A DNA stretch of 57,895 bases from Alistipes sp. GTDB taxonomy: Bacteria; Bacteroidota; Bacteroidia; Bacteroidales; Rikenellaceae. Of the stretch, positions 51,542-57,895 are shown piece by piece; position 1 is the stretch's first letter; the number at the start of each line of letters is the position of its first letter. The stretch is taken from positions 1-57,895 of the forward strand of contig JAJPZH010000144.1 of NCBI GenBank assembly GCA_021204515.1, given 5' to 3'. The notes under the pieces were generated by a model. That model did no database searches and was not told where the DNA came from. It was given only the letters and a program-made list of their open reading frames with translations. Both the position numbers and the translations under genes were made by a program.

Positions 51542-52555
51542 TCATTCAACAATCGTGCACCAATTATATTTATCTTCGGCGCGACCATACTGAATATCCT
51601 GCAGACGTGTATAAAGTTCCATACAAACTTTTCCGACTTCTGTACCATATTCATAAATATCGTTTGTCTGCATATCGAAAATCTTACCGATAGGGGAGAT
51701 AACAGCCGCCGTTCCGCAGCCGCCGCACTCCTCGAAGGTAGGAAGTTCCTCGACAGGAATCAAGCGATCTTCGACCTCAAGCCCCATATCCCGAGCCAAC
51801 TGCCGCAGACTCTTGTTGGTGATGGAAGGCAATACCGAAGAAGATTTCGGTGTAATATATTTACCTTCCTTGATACCGAAGAAATTACAGGCTCCGCATT
51901 CTTCGATATACTTATGCTCCGCGGCATCGAGATACATAATATTCGAATAACCCAACCTATGTCCGTTTTCACCCGACAGCAGGCTGGAAGCATAGTTGCC
52001 ACCGACCTTCACGTCGCCTGTTCCACGTGGAGCAGCGCGGTCCTGTTCGCGGTCTATGGCAACGGAAATAGGCTTGATGCCGTCCTTGAAATAAGCGCCC
52101 ACAGGAGAGCAATAAACGATCAGCAAAGCATCCTTGGCAGGCTTGACACCCAGTCCGGCAGTCGTACCGAACATGACGGGACGCAGATAGAGCGAAGCGC
52201 CGGTTCCATAGGGGGGAATATATTTTTCGTTGCGTTTTACCACTTCTACGCAGGCCTTGATGATCATTTCGATCGTAGGAACGGGAAGACAAAGACGTTC
52301 CGCCGAAGACTGCAGCCGCTTGGCATTCTCCTCGACACGGAAAAGACGGACTTTCCCATCGACACCCCGGAAGGCTTTCAGTCCTTCGAACAACTCGATA
52401 CCGTAATGCAGACACGACGCCGACATGTGTATCTTGATATACTCGTCGCTCGTGACCTCCATATCACTCCATTTGCCGTCCGTATAATAATAGCGAACAT
52501 TTGCGTCGGTCTTGCGATAGTCGAATCCCAAGGCACCCCAATCCATATTTTCCAT
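51542..52555 (-). CDS. ilvE: Branched-chain amino acid aminotransferase
   Basis: PLP class IV aminotransferase for the last step of leucine, isoleucine and valine synthesis (and first step of their breakdown). Typical blocks: ASCLHYGIELFEGLKAFRG, FRVEENAKRLQSSAERL, YLRPVMFGTTAGLGV, the PLP lysine in GTGDVKVGGNYASSL, EECGACNFFGIKEGKYITP, and ECGGCGTAAVISPIGKI near the end. 337 aa. Starts 28 bp after metG, so it is probably in the metG transcript rather than under the ilv attenuator. A parS-like site lies inside its coding sequence at 52019. Confidence 0.95.
   Translation of the reverse strand: MENMDWGALGFDYRKTDANVRYYYTDGKWSDMEVTSDEYIKIHMSASCLHYGIELFEGLKAFRGVDGKVRLFRVEENAKRLQSSAERLCLPVPTIEMIIKACVEVVKRNEKYIPPYGTGASLYLRPVMFGTTAGLGVKPAKDALLIVYCSPVGAYFKDGIKPISVAIDREQDRAAPRGTGDVKVGGNYASSLLSGENGHRLGYSNIMYLDAAEHKYIEECGACNFFGIKEGKYITPKSSSVLPSITNKSLRQLARDMGLEVEDRLIPVEELPTFEECGGCGTAAVISPIGKIFDMQTNDIYEYGTEVGKVCMELYTRLQDIQYGRAEDKYNWCTIVE
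52019..52034. promoter_or_regulatory. parS-like site 3 (inside ilvE)
   Basis: TGTTCCACGTGGAGCA: one mismatch from the canonical 16-bp parS, about 540 bp from site 2 and within the ilvE coding sequence. Coding parS sites are common in other bacteria. Confidence 0.75.
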
Positions 52556-52583
52556 TATAATAAGTTTTAAAGGTTTTACAACA

Positions 52584-54626
52584 TTATCCCACGACGGCGC
52601 CGCTGTTCGTCATCTCGTTGGGACTCAGCAGACGCAGTTTTCCGGACGCATCTTCGGCCATCAGAATCATGCCGCGCGATAAAATTCCTTTCAATTCGCG
52701 GGGTTGCAGGTTGACCAGCACGAGCACCTGACGTCCGACCAATTCCTCAGGAGTGAAATATTCGGCGATTCCCGATACTATTTCGCGCTGATCTATACCC
52801 GTATCGACCGTCAATTTCAACAGTTTCTTCGTTTTCGCCACCTTTTCGGCCGCAAGAATCGTCGAAACCCGAATATCCATTTTCTGAAAATCGTCAAAAC
52901 TGATCGCATCTTTCTGAGGTTCAACCTGTTGAGCAGCTTCAGCCGCTTCGTTGGCCTCTTTGGTCGCTGCAAGTTTGTCCAGCTGGCGCTGAATCACGTC
53001 GTCCTCGATCTTCTCGAACAGCAAGACGGGTTCCCCGATCTTATGCCCGGCCGCAATCAGCTCCATAGATCCCAGCAGGTCCCAGCCGAACTTATCGGCA
53101 GAGAGCATTTTCAGGATCTTCGCTGCGGAGAAGGGCATGAAAGGTTCGATCGCAACGGCCGTATTGGCCGTGATCTGCAACGCGATGTTGAGAATCGTCC
53201 CGACACGTTGGGGATCGGTCTTGACGACTTTCCACGGCTCGGTATCCGCAAGGTACTTGTTACCGATACGGGCGATATTCATGGCGTCTTTCAGCGCTTC
53301 GCGGAAATGGTAATGTTCGATATTGGACTCCAGCGACGCCTTTACTGCAGCCACTTCGCCGATAGTCTGATGATCATAGTCATTCAGCTCGCCGCAGGCC
53401 GGAACCTCCCCGCCGTAATATTTCCGGGTCAGCACCAGCGCGCGATTCACGAAATTACCCAGAACGGCGACCAGTTCGTTGTTGTTGCGGGCCTGAAAAT
53501 CCTTCCACGTAAAGTCGTTGTCCTTGGTTTCGGGTGCATTGGCGCAGAGCACGTAGCGAAGCACGTCCTCCTTGCCCGGAAACTCTTCGAGGTATTCGTG
53601 CAGCCACACGGCCCAGTTACGCGAAGTCGAAATCTTATCGCCTTCGAGGTTCAGGAACTCATTCGCAGGCACGTTCTCCGGCAGGATATATCCGCCGTGC
53701 GCCTTGAGCATCGACGGAAAAACGATGCAGTGGAAAACGATATTGTCTTTACCTATAAAATGGACCATCTTGGTATCCTCCGACTTCCAGTAAGTCTCCC
53801 AATCGGGCGTAAGGTCCTTTGTAGCAGATATATAACCGATCGGAGCATCGAACCAGACGTAAAGCACCTTTCCTTCGGCGCCCTCCACCGGCACGGGAAT
53901 ACCCCAATCGAGGTCGCGGCTCACGGCACGGGGCTGCAAACCTCCGTCCAGCCAGCTCTTGCACTGTCCGTAAACATTGCTCTTCCACTCCTTATGGCCA
54001 TCGAGAATCCACTCGCGCAGGAATCCTTCGTACTGATCCAGCGGCAGATACCAGTGTTTCGTCTCCCGCTTCACGGGCACGGAACCCGATACGGCGCTGT
54101 GCGGATCGATCAATTCGTCGGGCGAGAGGGTAGAACCGCACTTCTCGCACTGGTCGCCGTAAGCGCGGTCGTTGCCGCACTTGGGACAGGTGCCGACGAT
54201 ATAACGGTCGGCGAGGAACGTCTGCGTCTGCTCGTCGTAAAACTGCATCGAAGTCTGCTCGATGAACTTACCCTCGTCATACAACTTGCGGAAAAACTCC
54301 GAAGCGGTCTTGGCATGCGTCGCCGACGAAGTCCGCGAATAGATGTCGAAAGACATTCCCAGCCCCTCGAACGACTTTTTAATCATGCTGTGGTAACGGT
54401 CCACGATCTGCTGCGGCGTCACCCCCTCCTTGCGGGCCTTGATGGTGATGGGCACGCCGTGTTCGTCGCTTCCGCAGACCGAAATCACGTCGCGGCCCCT
54501 GAGCCGCAGGTAACGGGTATAAATGTCCGAAGGTATGTAAACTCCCGCCAGATGGCCGATATGCACCGGACCGTTGGCATAGGGAAGAGCCGAGGTAACG
54601 AGATAACGCTTGAATTCTTTTGCCAT
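52584..54626 (-). CDS. metG: Methionyl-tRNA synthetase
   Basis: Class I synthetase charging tRNA-Met. ATG 54626 ([36 protein letters not shown]) carries the HIGH motif; the zinc-finger block is [20 protein letters not shown], and the KMSKS loop appears as [11 protein letters not shown]-terminal EMAP/tRNA-binding domain ([31 protein letters not shown]...) is present, as in dimeric MetRS. 680 aa. The frame is open 11 codons upstream but through the promoter. Its -7 box lies inside a 28-bp inverted repeat just upstream (54642-54669). Confidence 0.96.
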   Translation of the reverse strand: MAKEFKRYLVTSALPYANGPVHIGHLAGVYIPSDIYTRYLRLRGRDVISVCGSDEHGVPITIKARKEGVTPQQIVDRYHSMIKKSFEGLGMSFDIYSRTSSATHAKTASEFFRKLYDEGKFIEQTSMQFYDEQTQTFLADRYIVGTCPKCGNDRAYGDQCEKCGSTLSPDELIDPHSAVSGSVPVKRETKHWYLPLDQYEGFLREWILDGHKEWKSNVYGQCKSWLDGGLQPRAVSRDLDWGIPVPVEGAEGKVLYVWFDAPIGYISATKDLTPDWETYWKSEDTKMVHFIGKDNIVFHCIVFPSMLKAHGGYILPENVPANEFLNLEGDKISTSRNWAVWLHEYLEEFPGKEDVLRYVLCANAPETKDNDFTWKDFQARNNNELVAVLGNFVNRALVLTRKYYGGEVPACGELNDYDHQTIGEVAAVKASLESNIEHYHFREALKDAMNIARIGNKYLADTEPWKVVKTDPQRVGTILNIALQITANTAVAIEPFMPFSAAKILKMLSADKFGWDLLGSMELIAAGHKIGEPVLLFEKIEDDVIQRQLDKLAATKEANEAAEAAQQVEPQKDAISFDDFQKMDIRVSTILAAEKVAKTKKLLKLTVDTGIDQREIVSGIAEYFTPEELVGRQVLVLVNLQPRELKGILSRGMILMAEDASGKLRLLSPNEMTNSGAVVG

Positions 54627-54641
54627 AAAAACAGATACAGT

Positions 54642-54669
54642 ATTACTAATTTCTGTCAAAATTAGTAAT
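54642..54669 (-). promoter_or_regulatory. Inverted repeat overlapping the metG -7 box
   Basis: ATTACTAATTT and AAATTAGTAAT (11 bp arms, 6-nt spacer CTGTCA). On the minus strand it contains TAATTTTG (54664-54657), a TAnnTTTG -7 box; a TTTG -33 candidate is at 54688-54691 with a longish 23-bp spacer. The repeat is therefore placed like an operator. Confidence 0.6.
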
Positions 54670-54715
54670 TTTTAGGCTAAAAAAAAGCAAAGCGCCATTA
54701 TTTGTTTACGGATGG

Positions 54716-54755
54716 TAAGAAACAAAAACCGGAGCATGGCTTCATGCTCCGGTTT
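54716..54755 (-). terminator. Terminator of nadA-DPP7 operon
   Basis: Minus strand: AAACCGGAGCATG, 4-nt loop, CATGCTCCGGTTT, then TTGTTT. A 13-bp perfect stem 21 bp after the peptidase stop. Confidence 0.93.
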
Positions 54756-54775
54756 GGTAATGGATTCCGCTTCGG

Positions 54776-56890
54776 TCAGTCGATCGACAACTCGTCGATC
54801 AGCCATTTCGCGCCGGCGAACTTGTCGATGACGAACAGCACGTAGCGGACGTCCACGGCGATCGTGCGCTGCAGCTGGGGCTCGAAAGCCACGTCGCCCG
54901 ACATCGCTTCCCAGTTGCCGTCGAACGCCAGACCGATCAGCTCGCCCTTGGCGTTCATCACCGGCGAACCCGAATTGCCGCCCGTAATATCGCAGTCGGC
55001 CAAGAAAGCCACCGGAAGCTCGCCTTTGCCATTGGCATAACGCCCGAAGTCCTTTGAGGCATACAGTTCCTTGAGCTTGTCGGGAACCGTAAACTCGGTA
55101 GGATTCTTGGGATCTTCCTTCTCCATCACGCCCTTGAGCGTCGTATAATAGTTATAACGAATTCCGTCGGCCGGATCGTAGGGCAGGATGCGGCCGTAAG
55201 TCAGACGAATCGTAAAGTTCGCATCCGAAGCCCACGCCTTGTCGGGCTGCATGCGCATCAGGCCGGCGATATAGAGACGGTGGCCGTCCTTGAATTTGCG
55301 GTTGTTCTCCTGCTGGGCATCCGCCAGCGCGCGCAGCTTCGCATCGAGCGAACGCGCGAATACGACAGCCGGATCGGCATCGCGTTTTTCCACCGAAAAA
55401 TCATCCACGAAAGCCAGCGTACCTTCCTCGGTGGCGAAGATCGAGTTATCGTACAGATAATCGACATAAGCATCCGTATCGCCGCCGAACCGCTTGTCGA
55501 TCACTTCGGCGAACACCGTCGGCAGATCGGCGCATTTTTCCTTGACGATCTGCATCATGCGCTTGGCTACACGACGGTCCGTCGCCGGGTTGTAATCCTT
55601 GTAGAAACCCTTCATGGCCTCCTTCGAACGCGCCGGATCGGTAATCTTCTCCACGGCGAGGAACGAACGCGCCGGCGTCAGAATCTCCACGGCCCGGTAA
55701 AGCGCCTCCCTGAGCACCTGCTCGGCCGCAAAAGCGGAAGCGTTGCCTTCCACCGCTTCGCGGATGCGGTCCAGCGCATCCATATAGCCTTCGGTCGGCA
55801 GCGTATTGGCTTCGGCCCATTTCCGGAAAGCCGCCTCCTGCGCCTCTTTCTGCGCCTTGACGTTCAGCTTGCGGATACCGCGCGACATGCCGATCGAGTT
55901 CTTCCAGTAGTTCGACGACTGGGCGTACTTCGAAGCGTACTGAATCCGCACCTTGTCGCTGGCGGCCATATCCTCTTTGAGAATGGCCTGACGCTCGCCT
56001 CGGATGAAGATACGCTGCGGATTCTCGATGTCCAGCATGCGGTCGATCTCGAACGAAGTCATGTAACGCGACGTCGAACCGGGGAAACCCATGATCATCG
56101 CGAAATCTCCCTCCTTGTATCCGTCCACCGAAACCTTCAGAAACTTGTCGGCCTTGTAAGGGCGGTTTTCGGGCGCGTAATCGGCCGGCTTGTTGTCGGG
56201 TCCGGCATAGACGCGAAAGACCGAGAAATCGCCCGTATGACGCGGCCACATCCAGTTGTCGGTGTCTCCGCCGAACTTGCCGATCGAAGTCGGGGGAGTT
56301 CCCACCAGACGCACATCGCTGAAAACCTCGATCACGAAGGCGAAAAACTGGTTACCGCCGAAAAAATCCTTCACCTGAACCTCCATGCCGGGATTGTCCT
56401 GCTCAATACGGCTGCGTACGGCCGCCGCATGTTCTGCGACGATGCGCGCCCGCTCTTCGCCCGAAGCCACGTCGGGCACATATCCCAGAATGTCGGAAGT
56501 GACGTCCGAAATCTTGCGGACAAAACGCACTTTGAGTCCCGGAGCCGGAATCTCCTCTTCGCGCGACATGGCCCAGAACCCGTTCTTCAGGTAGTCGTGT
56601 TCGACGGACGACAGCGCCTGAATCGAACCGTAACCGCAGTGGTGATTGGTAAACAGCAGACCGTCGGCCGAAACGATCTCGCCCGTACATCCGGGACCGA
56701 AGATCACGATGGCGTCCTTGAGCGAGGATTTATCGATGCTGTAAATCTCCTCGGCCGAGAGTTTGCATCCGCGGGCCTTCATGTCTTTGATATTCATTTT
56801 CTGAAGGTAGGGCAGCAGCCACATCCCCTCGTCGGCCGCGGCGGTCAGCGACACGCATGCCGCGGCGATCAGTAAAAAGAGTTTCTTCAT
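54776..56890 (-). CDS. S46-family dipeptidyl peptidase (DPP7-type)
   Basis: Secreted serine exopeptidase removing dipeptides from oligopeptides. Signal peptide MKKLFLLIAAACVSLTAAADEG. Catalytic His in FTNHHCGYGSIQ (His84), Ser in ITGGNSGSPV (Ser640). The residue that sets P1 preference in this family (Gly673 in P. gingivalis DPP7, Arg673 in DPP11) corresponds by spacing from the catalytic Ser to Gly665 (EAMSGD), which favours a DPP7-like preference for hydrophobic P1. 704 aa. It follows nadA after 9 bp in one operon; the combination has no obvious metabolic logic. Confidence 0.93.
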   Translation of the reverse strand: MKKLFLLIAAACVSLTAAADEGMWLLPYLQKMNIKDMKARGCKLSAEEIYSIDKSSLKDAIVIFGPGCTGEIVSADGLLFTNHHCGYGSIQALSSVEHDYLKNGFWAMSREEEIPAPGLKVRFVRKISDVTSDILGYVPDVASGEERARIVAEHAAAVRSRIEQDNPGMEVQVKDFFGGNQFFAFVIEVFSDVRLVGTPPTSIGKFGGDTDNWMWPRHTGDFSVFRVYAGPDNKPADYAPENRPYKADKFLKVSVDGYKEGDFAMIMGFPGSTSRYMTSFEIDRMLDIENPQRIFIRGERQAILKEDMAASDKVRIQYASKYAQSSNYWKNSIGMSRGIRKLNVKAQKEAQEAAFRKWAEANTLPTEGYMDALDRIREAVEGNASAFAAEQVLREALYRAVEILTPARSFLAVEKITDPARSKEAMKGFYKDYNPATDRRVAKRMMQIVKEKCADLPTVFAEVIDKRFGGDTDAYVDYLYDNSIFATEEGTLAFVDDFSVEKRDADPAVVFARSLDAKLRALADAQQENNRKFKDGHRLYIAGLMRMQPDKAWASDANFTIRLTYGRILPYDPADGIRYNYYTTLKGVMEKEDPKNPTEFTVPDKLKELYASKDFGRYANGKGELPVAFLADCDITGGNSGSPVMNAKGELIGLAFDGNWEAMSGDVAFEPQLQRTIAVDVRYVLFVIDKFAGAKWLIDELSID

Positions 56891-56899
56891 ACAGGATTG

Positions 56900-57841
56900 T
56901 TATTTGATATTGATCATATTCAGGATCGAACGCTCGGCCCTGCGGCGCACCTCTTCGTCGAGCACGATTTCGGGCGATTCGTTTTCGAGGCATGCGCAGA
57001 TGTTTTCGAGCGTCACCATCTTCATATACTTGCAGTTGTTGCATCCGCAGGTCTCGTCGTCGGGCGGCGCGGGAATAAAGGTCTTGCCGGGATAACGCTT
57101 CTTCATCTCGGCGAGGATGCCCGATTCGGTCACCACGATAAACTCGGCGGCATCGCTGCGGCCGCAGTAGTCGAGGATCGCCGCCGTGGAGCCTACGAAG
57201 TCGGCCACTTCGACGATATAGGCCCGGCATTCGGGATGCACGACGACCTCGGCGGCGGGATGCTCTTTTTTGAGCTGCAGCAGTTTTTCCAGCGAAAATT
57301 CCTCGTGTACATGGCAGGCGCCGTCCCACAGTACGATATTCTCGCGTCCCGTCAGTTTTTTGATATAGGCTCCCAGATTACGGTCGGGCGCGAAGATGAT
57401 CGGCCGGTCGGCCGGAATGGACTGTACGACCTTCAGCGCATTGGACGAGGTGCAGCAGATATCGGTCAGCGCCTTGACTCCCACCGTGGTATTGACGTAC
57501 GAAACGACCGTATGACCGGGGTATTTCGCCTTGAAGGCCTCGAACTCCTTCGCGTCGCACGACTCGGCCAGCGAACATCCCGCCTCGGGGCAGGGAATCA
57601 GCACCTTTTTGCCGGGGCAGAGCACCTTGGCGGTCTCGGCCATGAAGTGTACGCCGGCGAACAGGATGATGTCGGCATCGACCGACTGCGCCTTGACCGA
57701 GAGGGCCAGCGAGTCGCCCAGAAAGTCGGCCGCCTCCTGCACTTCGGGCGTGGTGTAATAATGGGCCAGTATGACGGCGCGCTTCCGGCGCTTCAGCTCG
57801 TCGATCCGGCGGCGGATCTCCGCGGAGTTATTGACCTTCAT
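56900..57841 (-). CDS. nadA: Quinolinate synthase A
   Basis: 4Fe-4S enzyme condensing iminoaspartate with dihydroxyacetone phosphate to quinolinate in NAD synthesis. ILAHYYTTPEVQEAADFLGDSLAL is the N-terminal signature. Cluster cysteines are likely Cys89 (PEAGCSLAESC), Cys176 (DGACHVHEEF) and one of CGCNNCKYMKM near the C terminus. 313 aa. nadB and nadC are outside the window or elsewhere. A weak -7 box TATCTTTA is at 57872-57879 (minus) in the AT-rich leader at the right edge. Confidence 0.96.
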   Translation of the reverse strand: MKVNNSAEIRRRIDELKRRKRAVILAHYYTTPEVQEAADFLGDSLALSVKAQSVDADIILFAGVHFMAETAKVLCPGKKVLIPCPEAGCSLAESCDAKEFEAFKAKYPGHTVVSYVNTTVGVKALTDICCTSSNALKVVQSIPADRPIIFAPDRNLGAYIKKLTGRENIVLWDGACHVHEEFSLEKLLQLKKEHPAAEVVVHPECRAYIVEVADFVGSTAAILDYCGRSDAAEFIVVTESGILAEMKKRYPGKTFIPAPPDDETCGCNNCKYMKMVTLENICACLENESPEIVLDEEVRRRAERSILNMINIK

Positions 57842-57895
57842 TTTTTATTTTTACTATTTATTAATTTTAAATAAAGATATAAGAATAGAAATAAT

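Overview
The window looks like a chromosome segment of a high-GC member of the Bacteroidales, most like Alistipes or another Rikenellaceae. The reasons are a SusC/SusD pair, a FecI/FecR pair, BACON-type lipoproteins, an S46 dipeptidyl peptidase, and repeated use of the Bacteroidetes -7 promoter box TAnnTTTG with a TTG/TTTG element about 20 bp upstream. The genus is an inference from composition and gene content; no rRNA is present. I found no tRNA, insertion sequence, CRISPR array or prophage.

Left part (0.5-17 kb): branched-chain amino acid and threonine biosynthesis. A plus-strand leucine operon (leuA-leuC-leuD-second LeuA-like synthase-leuB) converges on a minus-strand thrB-thrC operon. 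About 800 bp separates thrB from a plus-strand ilvD-ilvB-ilvN-ilvC operon. This gap carries two divergent transcription attenuators, each with a promoter, a short leader peptide rich in the relevant amino acids and an intrinsic terminator: Thr-rich for thrBC, Leu/Val/Ile for ilv. asnB follows ilvC. The branched-chain aminotransferase ilvE lies 35 kb away, directly downstream of metG.

Middle part (17-30 kb): galE, a secreted alkaline phosphatase, then a polysaccharide-utilisation-like locus read on the minus strand: ECF sigma factor, FecR anti-sigma, an STN-containing SusC (with a C9 tract in its coding sequence), SusD, a phosphodiester glycosidase lipoprotein and a BACON/beta-helix lipoprotein. 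The enzymes suggest a phosphodiester-linked glycan as substrate.

29.7-44.8 kb: kbl with an Lrp-type regulator, then a two-component system made of a hybrid histidine kinase and a sigma-54 activator. Just beyond it are two tandem TGTGG-N7-CCACA palindromes, a terminator, a near-consensus -24/-12 (sigma-54) promoter and a small Ala/Ser/Glu-rich lipoprotein gene. I think this is the most interesting undescribed unit here: a self-contained envelope-signalling circuit. An ABC exporter, an M13 metallopeptidase, pgk and a patatin/outer-membrane-barrel fusion (type Vd-like) follow.

Right part (44.8-57.9 kb): pheS, a TPR protein, an EnvC-like degenerate LytM protein, ybeY and mnmG on the plus strand; then ilvE-metG and nadA-DPP7 on the minus strand. 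Three parS-like 16-mers lie between the end of mnmG and ilvE, together with a local drop in GC, which suggests that the replication origin is not far away.
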